NCBI GenBank assembly: GCA_037127255.1 | Contig: JBANSL010000012.1 | Location: forward strand, 39,919,115-39,983,114 | Source: Persicaria tinctoria | Taxonomy: Eukaryota > Streptophyta > Magnoliopsida > Caryophyllales > Polygonaceae | Length of the DNA: 64,000 nucleotides | Reading direction: 5' to 3' | Shown: piece after piece, positions 11,150-22,325 of the stretch | Numbering within the stretch: position 1 is the first letter of the stretch | Layout: each line of letters opens with the position of its first letter | Notes under the pieces: model-generated | What the model was told of the DNA's origin: nothing | Databases searched by the model: none | Seen by the model: only the letters and a program-made list of their open reading frames with translations | Translations under genes and position numbers: made by a program

Positions 11150-12696
11150 TATTGATAGCACGTATTTAAGTAGGCATAATAGGTTGCATTTAGCTTATTT
11201 AAGATGCATAACAAGCATAAGTTAAGTAGAATTTGCATATTTACTCGCTATGTTGGTGGAATCGGAATCTACACGCTTTTATTGATTATTTTAGGTAGAT
11301 GTGGATCCCGACGAGGAAGGAGGAGGCTCATGGATTAAGGAAGAGTCAAGAAGAGGAAGCTAAGAGAAGAGAACGGGAGCGGAATCGAGGTTTGAGAGCC
11401 TAAGTGAAGAACAAGTCAACAAAAGTTGTCGCCCGATAAGCTGAACTTGTAACACACTTTCTAGAGACCTCGGTGGTCCGATTGACTATTATAAGCATGG
11501 TTGGAAAGCTCTTTTAGAGAGATACAACTTTCCCGTTGACATCGAGACCAAATTCACAACAGAAAAATTGCTATAGGCTGGAAAAGCCGCGCTCGCGGCC
11601 ACTAGGCAGCACCCGCTGCCAGAATTTCAAGGCTCACTGCATTAGCCGCACCCGCGGCCTGGTCGCAGTTTTTCTGGGCCAAGTCAACGCCGAATCTCTA
11701 TCTTTCCTTAATTGAATTCTATCTTTTGAGGACATCTTCTAGGGTTTTATGACGGTACTTAGGCCTATTTAAAGGCTTGTTTTAGGTTGTTTTAGGGATC
11801 TCATCTAATCTTTTGATAATCGTTTGACAATGAAGTGCTAAACTATTTTGGTTTGCCTACGATTTGAGACTCCGTTTGGTTGAATTGTGAGTTTTCTATT
11901 CTTGTTCTAATTTTCATCATATGTTTCATCTTCTTTGTGCTTGAATGCTTTATGGTGTTTGATGCTATCTTGATTGATCACCTTGCTAGGATCTCATCAT
12001 CGCTAGGGTTTTGAATTGTTCGTTATGATTCTTAATCTTTCGTAGCAAACATGTTCTAGTGGACTTCGTTAGAAAGCTTGAATGTGTAGGAAGTTGACTA
12101 TATGTTAAATATTACTACCTCCGTCCAAAAATACATGGACTTTTACTATTCATGCACGCTTTTTTAGGAGTTAAAAACTATATAAAATATTAACTTTTTT
12201 ATTAATTTTTTTTAATAATTACAAACTTATTGATATGTATTTTTGGACGGAGGGAGTAGTTCTTTAGGGGATTGATATTGCTTATAAGCTTTATACATCT
12301 TGAGACTTATTGCTATTCCTAGGATTAAACCTTAATCCGTGTTAAGATTGCCTAGGAGTAAGGGATTATGAGAACTCATATAGCTAATAATCTATTTAAA
12401 TCAAGATAAGAACATTTGATTGGAAAAGGAAGAGAACTTGAGTAGGAAACAAGGATCGAATTCACCAAATAGGGTTGAGAATTGTAGGTGAAATTATCTC
12501 TTAATTATTGATTCTCCTAACTTGTTAATATTTATCATTCTCAACCACTCAAAACCCCTCTTTTCTACAAATTGGTAAATACACAATACATAAGAATACT
12601 TGATTCTCTGTGGGATCGACCTCTTACTTGCTCACTATACTAGTTTGTAGGTTTGGGTTTTATTTTGATAGGAAACACAACGATTTTTTCCCGTCA
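11150..12696 (+). mobile_element. Long LTR of a gypsy-type element, + orientation
   Basis: Holds the same ordered blocks as the LTR at 23981-25952, in the opposite orientation. They are GGAAAGCTCTTTTAGAGAG (about 11503), a variable palindrome-rich GC block (11585-11690, with GCCGCGCTCGCGGC) and CTCTGTGGGATCGACCTC (12606-12623). It ends GATTTTTTCCCGTCA at 12696. The CTGTGGGATCGACC motif near an LTR end is common in plant gypsy elements. The start is approximate and no partner LTR was found. A Stowaway MITE is nested at 12115. Confidence 0.6.
12115..12256. mobile_element. Stowaway MITE, 142 bp
   Basis: Begins CTACCTCCGTCCAAAAATAC and ends TTTTTGGACGGAGGGAG, the classic Stowaway (Tc1/mariner) terminal inverted repeat. 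It is flanked by TA on both sides (12113-12114 and 12257-12258) and sits inside the LTR, so it inserted later. Confidence 0.95.
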
Positions 12697-13510
12697 CCTA
12701 TATATAAATTATATTTCATCTCATTCAGAGTCTTTGACTCTAATCCATATAGATGTATTTGGTTGGTGTCAATTTTATCTTTTTTTCGTTGGTAAAGTAA
12801 GAATTCAAAACAGCAAATAAATTATTTTCTAATAAATCAAGAGCATATGCATAGACTGTCAATGCAAGGGAGAAAACAAAAACATGATAAGTGTACCGAT
12901 CAACATCACATTAAATGAAACCAAAACCCAAACCGAAAGACCCTCTTGTCAAAGCACCATATGGAGGAAATCAAGCATAACAAGTGTAACATCATTAGAG
13001 GAAGGTATAATACATGCAAGTTGGACTTTTATGGAAAGTAAAGAAAAGACTTCATAGAAGCGCCTTCCATAAAACAAAGTTGTCATAAATACACAATTAT
13101 GACCCAACCAAATTCAAAAGTCAAAGAAAGCACCGACATAAACCAACCACTTCAAGGAAGTTCCAACTAGATGGATCGATCTAATCAAGAACCAAAAGAA
13201 AATGGTCCAGAAGGAAGAGGACTTCACTTGAAACTTCATTTAAAAAGTTTAGCTTGATTCAATTGTTCTACTGAAACCTGAAATAAAAACCCGATAAGAC
13301 GGGTGTGTGATGCAGTCGAGATTGACCTAGCTTCTATGTGTCAAATAACGATTTTGACCTAGGTGATGCGAGGTTCGAGGGCTACTTGAGGAGGAGGATG
13401 TGCTCCTCAAGGATGACAAGAAAGCTCCACCTTGGGTGTCCATGAAGAACAAAATTAATTATGTTTTATTTTGTAATTTTTATTAGTTTCCCTTTTTAGT
13501 AACTCCTGTA
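12697..13510. other. Intergenic DNA, no gene seen
   Basis: Moderately AT-rich sequence without a domain-bearing frame. The segment 13020-13230 reads as low-complexity purine-rich DNA. Nothing assigned. Confidence 0.45.
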
Positions 13511-13513
13511 TTA

Positions 13514-13864
13514 GGGCTCGTTTGGTTCAATATGGGAATTGAAATTCTCAGGAAGTTACTTTATGGGAATTGAATTTCCCGGAAGTCAAATTGATGGGAA
13601 TTGTGAAAATGTGTTTGGTTGATTTTTTATTTTAGATGATTAAACGAGGGAATTAAAAATTTTCAAATGCAAAAGGGTAGAAGTTGAACTTACTTAGGGG
13701 AGACTAGGTAAATGAACTTCCTCCAAATTGGAGGAATTTAACTTCCTGGGAAGTTGAATTCCTGGGTTTTTATTTTGAAAAAATATAAACCAAACACAGA
13801 TATTTCTCCAACTTCCTGGGAATTTCTACTTCCTAGTTTTTTGACATATCAACCAAACACACTC
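13514..13864. mobile_element. Tourist-like (PIF/Harbinger) MITE, 351 bp
   Basis: The left end GGGCTCGTTTGGTT and the complement of the right end GAGTGTGTTTGGTT are inverted repeats. TTA flanks both ends (13511-13513 and 13865-13867), the PIF/Harbinger target duplication. Internal GGGAATTGAATTTCC-type repeats are typical of these MITEs. Confidence 0.85.
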
Positions 13865-13867
13865 TTA

Positions 13868-14706
13868 GTTGGTGTCTATTTACGGAATTGCTTATTTTAG
13901 TATTTCTTAGTTAAGATTATTTTATGACATTTATTTAGGGCCGATCCTATCATTTTATAGGCCCAGGGCGAACTAAAATCTAAAGGGCCCGATAAACATT
14001 ACTCTATCATTAAAAAATAAAATTGTGTATAATTTCATAAAAATTTCATATTATTTTTATATTTGAATTATTTTTCAAATTTAAGAAAATAAAAGTAGGC
14101 CAATGAATAAAAAATAATATACATTAAAAAATTCAAAAATATAATTGTAGTGAAAACTAGTTATTTTTGCTTGGTTTCCAGTATAATATGTTCACAACTA
14201 CGTAAGTTGTTGTGTAGAGGAATATTAAAAAAATTTCTAACAATACTAAATATAGTTTTTGTTCTAAGATATCACATATGTGACCTCTTATGACATCACC
14301 TATATATGAACTAACACAAAATTTTTAAAAAGGGATTTTTTTATAAACAAAAATAAAAGAGTAAATTAGATACATTAAGCAGATATGAAGAAATAAAAAC
14401 AATATATTTTTCTCAAATAAAATAGAAAGAGTTATATATGTAAAAAAATATAGCTTTATTTGTCACATAAAAAAATGTTTAATATTGTGTTGAAAACGAA
14501 AAAGTACAAAGAATTGTGTCTAAATTAAATGGATATAGGGTCCTCTATGAAAACATAAAAAAATGTAAAATTTAATGGATATAGGGCCTTTATAAAAAGA
14601 TAAAAAATGCAAATAGAGAGATTTGAACTCGACACGTTTTGGAATCCAAATCCAAATTTTGTTAAAATTTAAACTTACCATTAAACTAAACTCGTATTTT
14701 GTTATA

Positions 14707-14711
<5 letters not shown>
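13868..14711. other. AT-rich DNA with possible transposon relic
   Basis: No gene. AGGGCCGATCCTATC at about 13938 followed by GGCCCAGGGCG resembles the end of a plant hAT element. Two phrases ATATAGGG(T/C)CC at 14534 and 14579 suggest a short internal direct repeat of about 45 bp. Confidence 0.35.

Positions 14712-14779
<68 letters not shown>
14712..14779. repeat. (TA)n microsatellite
   Basis: About 68 bp of alternating A and T immediately before the element that starts at 14780. Confidence 0.95.
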
Positions 14780-14783
<4 letters not shown>

Positions 14784-15705
14784 TTACTTCAAATGTAAAA
14801 AGTCCTTAAAGTGTAAAATATGCTTATTGTGTAAAATTTGTTAATGGGCCTAATTTAATTACTATTGGGCCTAATTTAATTACTAATGGGCCTAATTTTA
14901 TTAGTAGAATATCTGCCCCCCTTGCCCATGCGTGCGCCCCCCCTTGCCCCCCCTTCTCGGACCCTTTTTTTTATTTTTTATTTTTTATTTTTTGCCCAGA
15001 ATTTTTCTTTTGTGGTAACACTTTCTGCTGTGCAAGTATAACTTGCTTTTGTGCACATATAACATCTTATTGTGCAAATATAAGTTTATTTTGTGCAGAC
15101 AAATAATTCATTATGGGGTAAATAGGTAAATGTGTCTATTTCAATTATAAAAATTTATAATTGAAATATGTTTAATTTATGGGTAAATTGGTAAATATGT
15201 CTAATTTTATGGGTACATGCACTTTTTCCCGTTTTCGATACCATTTGTGGAACTGTGGAGTGCATTTGTGCAACTGTGAAGTGCATTTGTGCAACTGTAA
15301 AGTGCATTTGTGCAACTTTAATTGTGCAATTGTGCAAATTTAAAGTAGGATACAATTGTGCAAATTTAAACTACAATTGTGCAAAATTAAGATACAATTG
15401 TGCAGATTAAGAATACAATTGTGCAAATGTAAGATCATAATGTGCATTAATAAGACAAAAGATGTGCTTTTGAAATCGATGTTTTAATTTTGTTTTTTTT
15501 TTACTTTTGAGAGTTTGGGTTCACCTCTCGGATAATTTAGGTTGATAGATGTAAGTTTGAAATCGATTTTTTTACGTATAAGCTTTTAAAATTAAAGTGC
15601 ATAAATAAGATTAAAATGTGCATAATTAAGGTTAAAAAGTGCATAACTTAGATTATAATGTGCATGATTAACAATTTGCGATTGTTGCGCTCTTGTCTAT
15701 TATGT

Positions 15706-15776
15706 AACCTATGTGGGATTTGAACCCACATCTTTTGTGCAAACGCACATTGCTCTACCAATTGAGCTAATAGGCT
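15706..15776 (-). tRNA. tRNA-like sequence (probable pseudo-tRNA), 71 nt
   Basis: On the - strand a 7-bp acceptor stem (AGCCTAT with ATAGGTT), a D arm GCTC..GAGC and a T arm GTGGG..CCCAC can all be drawn. Internal promoter boxes TAGCTCAATTGG (A) and GGTTCAAATCC (B) match pol III consensus. The anticodon arm does not form a normal 5-bp stem with a 7-nt loop, so no anticodon is assigned. It lies inside a repeated element and recurs at 20205 and 21574. Confidence 0.5.
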
Positions 15777-15824
15777 AAATTATGATTTTTATGCTAAAAT
15801 AGAAGAACTTAATCGACCTAAAGC

Positions 15825-16455
15825 ATATTGGAATAAAATTTTAAAATTCAATTAGCTCATGATTCACAAACAATTTGACAATGCTATAAACATGAAATTA
15901 GCTCCAAATCAACCCAACAACACAACCACAACATCAATTTCAGTCAATTTGGCCGTTGGCAAAAAACCCCAAATTCTAAAGCAAATCGCAATATAAAATT
16001 TCAAACTTCAATTAGATCATGATCCATAAACAATTTGACAATGCTATGAACATGAAATTAGCTCCAAATCAACCGAACAACTCAACCATATCACCAATTT
16101 AAGTCAATTTTGCTTTTGGCAAAAAGCCCCAAATGCTAGAACATATCGCAATATAAAATTCTAAAATTCAATTAGCTCGTGATCCATAAACAATTTGACA
16201 ATGATATGAACATGAAATTAGCTCAAAATCAACCCAACAACACAACCATATCATCAATTTCAATCAATTTGGCTTTTGGAAAAAAGCCCCAAATTCTAAA
16301 ACATATCGCAACCTAAAATTCTAAAATTCAATTAGCTCATGATCCATAAACAATTTGACAATGATATGAACATGAAATTAGCTCAAAATCAACCCAACAA
16401 CACAACCATATCATCAATTTCAATCAATTTGGCTTTTATCAAAAAGCCCCAAATT
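15825..16455. repeat. Four tandem repeats of about 160 bp
   Basis: Each unit carries CATAAACAATTTGACAATG, GAACATGAAATTAGCTC and CAACCCAACAACACAACCA in the same order. The landmark CAATTTGACAATG recurs at about 160-bp spacing. AT-rich and non-coding. Confidence 0.9.
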
Positions 16456-16619
16456 CCGCTCCTAAATCAAACCCTAGGTTTTAAATCTCAACCTAAATCA
16501 TTCAAACAATCCAAATAACTGTAATAAACAAGTTTAGAATTAGAAATCATACCAAATTCGAGTGGAAACAAGGAGAAAAATCGGGATTTCGAAGGTTTTT
16601 CGAGCCAAAAGAACCGATT

Positions 16620-16965
16620 AGCGCTGTTGGGGAAGATGGCTCGGTGTGGGCTCGGCTGGGCACGAACCAAGGGGGTTCCGGGCTTGGGGGGTGCGCCTGA
16701 GGGAGGGGGTTCGAGCTGGCCGGGGCTGGTGGCCGGAGGTGGCTCGTGGGTGGCGTGGGAGGCCGACAACCGAAGCCACTGGTGGCTCGACGGTGCTGCG
16801 AGAGGTGGGCGCGTCTGGGCTCGAACCAGGCTAGTCAGGGGCTCGGGGGCTGCGCACCGGGGTGGGCTCGAGGGCGGCTGGTCGCTGGTGGCCGGAGGTG
16901 GCTCGAGGTGGGTGCGGGTGCGGGAGTCCGAGGGCTCGGGGGTTGCGCGCGTATGTTTGTGTTGA
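16620..16965. other. GC-rich block inside copy 1
   Basis: A sharp island of G-rich sequence (GGTGGCCGGAGGTGGCTCG twice, GGGCTCGAACCAGG) within otherwise AT-rich DNA. Overlapping + frames of 62-112 codons exist, but their composition is low-complexity Gly/Ala/Arg/Trp and no domain was recognised. It could be a captured genomic fragment. A homologous block is at 22490-22835. Confidence 0.6.
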
Positions 16966-17272
16966 TTTGAAAATTTTACACGTTAAGCAAATTTTACACG
17001 TTAAGGATATTTTACATTTTAAAGCTTCCCTATATATATATATAGGGGAGTGTTCAAATGAGAAATAATTTTTCCGGTAAGAAGGAAAGAAGTGAGCCTA
17101 TTGGTAGAAACGCATCTGATTTTTACTTTTTAAAAATAAATCTTACGCGCCTTATCCTCCTCACAGGCTTTGCTCTCGATCTGATTCACACTCCTCCACC
17201 GAATCAAAATCTTCCCCGTCGTAGCCATCCATCAGTCGACCGCTCCCGTCTCCGTTGGCGACTCTGTCTTCT

Positions 17273-17413
17273 ATGGCCACTGGCTCCTGCGATTTCGACC
17301 CGTCCTCGTTCCTCCGGCGGCAAGGCCACGTCACCCTCAAGACTGATGGCCGTTCCCTACTCGTTGGAGTAAAAAGAAGGTGCATGTCGTTGGCCGCCGT
17401 AGATTCCCTTTAG
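17273..17413 (+). pseudogene. Possible captured gene start (46-codon frame)
   Basis: The stretch 17150-17560 is CpG- and GC-rich against AT-rich surroundings and looks like a 5'UTR plus first exon. A pyrimidine-rich leader is followed by ATG and a 46-codon frame starting MATGSCDFDPSSFLRRQG and ending at TAG (17411-17413). It lies between a transposon-end-like GGGGAGTGTTCAAATGAGAA (about 17043) and a minisatellite. It fits a transposon-captured (Pack-MULE-like) gene fragment. The parental gene was not recognised, and no supporting exons follow. Confidence 0.35.
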
Positions 17414-17797
17414 GTGTCGGGAATTCAAGCTTCGTTCAGTTCGGGGCGGGCGTGGCCGGCTGCGGTGAGGGGGTCCAGACTTGCTGCAAATCGAGATTGA
17501 GAGGTGACTCATAGCCCATAGGTGAGGGCGATACAACACGTACCGCACACTGTCAGTCACTCATCGTGCTGTAGTACTGCGATTCATTCGTTTTGGGGAT
17601 TTTTAATTAGTACTTATTTACCTAGTACTGCGATTCATTTGTTTTGGTGACTCCCACCAGAAAATCCCCAAAATTGGGCTTGGGAAGAAACAAGGATACA
17701 TTAAAAGAAAATAAATTAATAATTAAAAATATAATTTTTTTTGGTTCATAAAAAAACAATTAAAAACAAATAAGTAATTAAAAATTAAACATTAAAA

Positions 17798-18190
17798 TGG
17801 TTCAAGGTTTTAATACCAAATGGTTAAGAGCTTTATACCAAGTGGTTCAGGGTTTTTAACCCAAGTGGTTCAAGGTTTATATACCAAGTGGTTCAGGGTT
17901 TTATACCAAGCGGTTTAGGATTTCAAACTAAGTGGTTCGGGGTTTTAATACCAAGTGGTTCAGGTTTTTAATACCAAGTGACTCAGAATTTTATACTAAG
18001 TGATTCAGGGTTTTATACCAAATGGTTCAGGGTTTTATACCAAATGGTTCAGGGTTTTAATATCAAATGTTTTAGAGGTTTTATACCAAGTGGTTTAGGG
18101 TTTTTATACCAAGTGGTTTACGGTTTTAAGACTAAGTGATTGAGGGTTTTAATAACAAGTGGTTCAACACATATAAATAGAAATGGTTCA
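17798..18190. repeat. Minisatellite, about 22-bp units (AAGTGGTTCAGGGTTTTATACC)
   Basis: About 17 degenerate units of ACCAAGTGGTTCAGGGTTTT with length differences of 1-3 bp. The core AGTGGTTCA is the reverse complement of the core of the next block (18300-18900). Confidence 0.9.
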
Positions 18191-18299
18191 CTGAGTAAAT
18201 AGTATTGGTTCATGAACCATTTTATTTTAAAAAATAAATAATTAAAAATTAAGCATCAAAAGAAAACAAAAGAAGAATGAGAACTTAAGGCACCACTCA

Positions 18300-18900
18300 T
18301 TTATAACTTAATGAACCACTTCTTGATAACTTCATGAACCATTTCTTAATATATAGCTTTATTAACCACTTCTTTATAACATTATGAACCACTTTTTAAA
18401 GCTTCATGAACCACTATTTTATAGCTTCATGAATCACTTCTTTATATCTTCATGAAACACTTCTTTATATGTTCATTAACTACTTCTTTATAGGTTCATG
18501 AACCGCTTCTTTATAGCTTCAAGAACCACTTCTTTATAACTTGTGAATCACTACAAATAAAATGGCTGAACCATTGTGAAAAAAATTGCTGAACCACTAT
18601 GAATAAAATTGTTGAACCACTGTGAATAAAATTGTTGAACCACTGTGAAGAAAATTGTTGAACCACTGTGAAGAAAATTGTTGAACCACTGTGAATAAAA
18701 TTGCTGAACCATTGTGAATTAAATTGCTGAACCACTGTGAATTAAATTGCTGAACCACTGTGAAGAAAATTGTTGAACCACTGTGAAAAAAATTGTTGAA
18801 CCACTGTGAAGAAAATTGTTGAACCACTATGACTAAAATTGCTGAACCAATGTGAATAAAATTGCTGAACCACTATAAATAAAATTGTTGAACCACTTCT
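18300..18900. repeat. Minisatellite, about 24-bp units (TGAACCACTTCTTTATAGCT then TGAACCACTGTGAATAAAAT)
   Basis: Two consecutive sub-blocks share TGAACCACT: 18300-18545 with CTTTATAGCTTCA spacers, and 18545-18900 with GTGAATAAAATTGT spacers. Long frames on the - strand only reflect the repeat. Confidence 0.9.
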
Positions 18901-18904
18901 TGTC

Positions 18905-19235
18905 AATTTTTTTTTCAATAAAACATATGCAAAGTGGGTGTCTATGTGTAGATAAAATTAAATTACACGCAAATATATATTTTTTTACAAGTGAAAATGC
19001 CAAAAAAATGATTTTTAAAAGTTCATGTAAACACTTTTAATTAATTAGTAAGTTGACGCGTGCAATTAATTAATGTGTATGTGAGAGTGGGGGTGTTGTT
19101 AATTAATTTGTGTTGGTGTTACTAATTAATTGGGGGAAGACGCGTGCCTCAGAATTTTAATTCACTTTTGCACATGTGGACCAATCAAATTGCTTCTTTC
19201 CTTCTCACTTTTGGAGTTGTGTGTACCCGAACCCA

Positions 19236-19239
<4 letters not shown>
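18905..19239. other. Intergenic DNA, no gene seen
   Basis: Short AT-rich spacer between the minisatellite and the (TA)n before copy 2, with several ATTAATTA motifs. Confidence 0.4.
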
Positions 19240-19266
<27 letters not shown>

Positions 19267-20472
19267 GGTTTACTTCAAATGTAAAAACTCCTTAACGTGT
19301 AAAATTTGCTTATCGCGTAAAATTAGCTAATGGGCCTAAATTAGCTAATGGTTTACTTCAAATGTAAAAACTTCTTAATGTGTAGATAAAATTAAATTTT
19401 TCTTATTAAATTTTTTTTTTGTCCCAGAATTTGTTTACGTGTTAACACTTTCTGCTGTGCAAGTATAACTTGCTTTTGTGCACATATAACATCTTATTGT
19501 GCAAATATAAGTTTATTTTGTGTAGACAAATAATTCATTATAGGGTAAATAGGTAAATGTGCCTATTTCAATTATAAAAATTTATAATTGAAATATGTTT
19601 AATTTATGGGTAAATTGGTAAATATGTCTAATTTTATGGGTAAATGCACTTTTTCCCGTTTTCGATACATTTTGTGCAACTGTGAAGTGCATTTGTGGAA
19701 CTGTGAAGTGCATTTGTGCAACTGTGAAGTGCATTTGTGCAACTGTAAAGTGCATTTGTGCAACTTTAAAGTGCAAATATAAGAACATAAAGTGTGAAAA
19801 TAAAATTATAATGTGCAAATTTAGAATACAAGTGTGCAAAAGTAGGATACAATTGTGCAAATTTAAACTACAATTGTGCAAAAGTAAGATACAATTGTGC
19901 AGATTTAGAATACAAATGTGCAAATGTAAGATCATAATGTGCATTAATAAGACAAAAGATGTGCTTTTGAAATCGATGTTTTAATTTTGTTTTTTTTTTA
20001 TACTTTTGAGAGTTTGGGTTCACCTCTCGGATAATTTAGGTTGATAGATGTAAGTTTGAAATCGATTTTTTTACGCATAAGCTTTTAAAATTAAAGTGCA
20101 TAAATAAGATTAAAATGTGCATAATTAAGGTTAAAAAGTGCATAACTTAGATTATAATGTGCATGATTAACAATTTGCGATTGTTGCGCTCTTGTCTATT
20201 ATGTAACCTATGTGGGATTTGAACCCACATCTTTTGGGCAAACGCACATTGCTCTACCAATTGAGCTAATAGGTTAAATTATGATTTTTACGCTAAAATA
20301 GAATAACCTAATCGACCTAAAGCATATTGGAATAAAATTCTAAAATTCAATTAGCTCATGATTCACAAACAATTTGACAATGCTATAAACATGAAATTAG
20401 CTCCAAATCAACCCAACAACACAACCATATCATCAATTTCAATCAATTTGGTTGTTGGCAAAAAACCCCAAA

Positions 20473-20474
<2 letters not shown>
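19267..20474. mobile_element. (TA)n-bounded composite element, copy 2 (truncated)
   Basis: Same left end (GGTTTACTTCAAATGTAAAA) after a (TA)n tract at 19240-19266, the same GTGCAA-rich block and the same tRNA-like segment. It stops after one 160-bp repeat unit, where another (TA)n tract begins at 20475. The GC-rich right end is missing. It is nearly identical to the start of copy 3, offset by 1,369 bp. Confidence 0.75.
20205..20275 (-). tRNA. tRNA-like sequence, second copy
   Basis: Same 71-nt tRNA-like unit as at 15706, with an intact A-box, B-box and T arm. In this copy the anticodon-arm region reads GTGCGTTTGCCC instead of GTGCGTTTGCAC. Probable pseudo-tRNA within the repeated element. 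Confidence 0.45.
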
Positions 20475-20506
<32 letters not shown>

Positions 20507-20584
20507 TTTACTTCAAATGTAAACCCCAAACTCAATCAATTAGCTCATGATTCTCACTTTTGGAGTTGTGTGTACCCGAACCCA

Positions 20585-20635
<51 letters not shown>
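20475..20635. repeat. (TA)n / element fragment / (TA)n junction
   Basis: Order: (TA)n (20475-20504), 16 bp of element left end GGTTTACTTCAAATGT (20505-20520), a scrambled piece of internal and flank sequence (20521-20588), and (TA)n (20589-20635). The flank GAGTTGTGTGTACCCGAACC seen before copy 2 at about 19213 recurs here at about 20562. This is the signature of duplication through (TA)n slippage or template switching, or of misassembly. Confidence 0.7.
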
Positions 20636-20637
<2 letters not shown>

Positions 20638-21573
20638 TTTACTTCAAATGTAAAAACTCCTTAACGTGTAAAATTTGCTTATCGCGTAAAATTAGCTAAT
20701 GGGCCTAAATTAGCTAATGGTTTACTTCAAATGTAAAAACTCCTTAATGTGTAGATAAAATTAAATTTTTCTTATTAAATTTTTTTTTTGTCCCAGAATT
20801 TGTTTACGTGTTAACACTTTCTGCTGTGCAAGTATAACTTGCTTTTGTGCACATATAACATCTTATTGTGCAAATATAAGTTTATTTTGTGTAGACAAAT
20901 AATTCATTATAGGGTAAATAGGTAAATGTGCCTATTTCAATTATAAAAATTTATAATTGAAATATGTTTAATTTATGGGTAAATTGGTAAATATGTCTAA
21001 TTTTATGGGTAAATGCACTTTTTCCCGTTTTCGATACATTTTGTGCAACTGTGAAGTGCATTTGTGGAACTGTGAAGTGCATTTGTGCAACTGTGAAGTG
21101 CATTTGTGCAACTGTAAAGTGCATTTGTGCAACTTTAAAGTGCAAATATAAGAACATAAAGTGTGAAAATAAAATTATAATGTGCAAATTTAGAATACAA
21201 GTGTGCAAAAGTAGGATACAATTGTGCAAATTTAAACTACAATTGTGCAAAAGTAAGATACAATTGTGCAGATTTAGAATACAAATGTGCAAATGTAAGA
21301 TCATAATGTGCATTAATAAGACAAAAGATGTGCTTTTGAAATCGATGTTTTAATTTTGTTTTTTTTTTATACTTTTGAGAGTTTGGGTTCACCTCTCGGA
21401 TAATTTAGGTTGATAGATGTAAGTTTGAAATCGATTTTTTTACGCATAAGCTTTTAAAATTAAAGTGCATAAATAAGATTAAAATGTGCATAATTAAGGT
21501 TAAAAAGTGCATAACTTAGATTATAATGTGCATGATTAACAATTTGCGATTGTTGCGCTCTTGTCTATTATGT

Positions 21574-21644
21574 AACCTATGTGGGATTTGAACCCACATC
21601 TTTTGGGCAAACGCACATTGCTCTACCAATTGAGCTAATAGGTT
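21574..21644 (-). tRNA. tRNA-like sequence, third copy
   Basis: Same as the copy at 20205, shifted by exactly 1,369 bp. A- and B-boxes are intact and the anticodon arm is not canonical. Confidence 0.45.
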
Positions 21645-21694
21645 AAATTATGATTTTTACGCTAAAATAGAATAACCTAATCGACCTAAAGCAT

Positions 21695-22325
21695 ATTGGA
21701 ATAAAATTCTAAAATTCAATTAGCTCATGATTCACAAACAATTTGACAATGCTATAAACATGAAATTAGCTCCAAATCAACCCAACAACACAACCATATC
21801 ATCAATTTCAATCAATTTGGTTGTTGGCAAAAAACCCCAAATTCTAAAGCATATCGCAATATAAAATTCCAAACTTCAATTAGATCATGATCCATAAACA
21901 ATTTGACAATGCTATGAACATGAAATTAGCTCCAAATCAACCCAACAACACAACCATATCTTCAATTTCAGTCAAATTTGCTTTTGGCAAAAAGCCCCAA
22001 ATTCTAAAACATATCGCAATATAAAATTCTAAAATTCAATTAGCTCATGATCCATAAACAATTTGACAATGATATGAACATGAAATTAGCTCAAAATCAA
22101 CCCAACAAAACAACCATATCATCAATTTCAATCAATTTGGCTTTTGGCAAAAAGCTCCAAATTCTAAAACATATCGCAATCTAAAATTCTAAAATTCAAT
22201 TAGCTCATGATCCATAAACAATTTGACAATGATATGAACATGAAATTAGCTCAAACTCAACCCAACAACACAACCATATCATCAATTTCAATCAATTTGG
22301 CTTTTGACAAAAAGCTCCAAATTCC
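21695..22325. repeat. Four tandem repeats of about 160 bp (copy 3)
   Basis: Counterpart of 15825-16455, with the same CAATTTGACAATG landmark at about 160-bp spacing. Confidence 0.85.

Larger units (their letters stand above)
14780..17030. mobile_element. (TA)n-bounded composite element, copy 1 (2,251 bp)
   Basis: The left end GGGTTTACTTCAAATGTAAA and the complement of the right end GGGAAGCTTTAAAATGTAAA are imperfect inverted repeats. Both continue into repeated CCTTAA(A/C)GTGTAAAAT(A/T)TGC phrases. (TA)n tracts abut both ends. In order it contains GTGCAA-rich short repeats (15240-15450), a tRNA-like segment on - (15706-15776), four roughly 160-bp tandem repeats (15825-16455) and a GC-rich block (16620-16965). 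No transposase frame was seen, so it is presumably non-autonomous. The superfamily is not recognised. Confidence 0.7.

Noticed and set aside
15706..15776. Functional tRNA gene
   Set aside because: The anticodon arm cannot form the normal 5-bp stem and 7-nt loop, and the unit is part of a repeated element. Kept only as tRNA-like.
16627..16965. 112-codon Gly/Trp/Arg-rich frame
   Set aside because: Sits in the GC-rich block of a repeated element, overlaps other equally long frames, and its counterpart at 22448 runs into a microsatellite.
18511..18827. Frames with repeated VQQFNSQWF-like units
   Set aside because: Translation of a 24-bp minisatellite; no start context, splice structure or domain.
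690..18900. CRISPR-like arrays
   Set aside because: The repeat blocks are contiguous or degenerate with no unique constant-length spacers, and this is plant nuclear DNA without cas genes.
19582..21353. Identical 120- and 100-codon frames in two copies
   Set aside because: They derive from GTGCAA-type short repeats of the (TA)n-bounded element. The identity comes from a DNA duplication rather than protein conservation.
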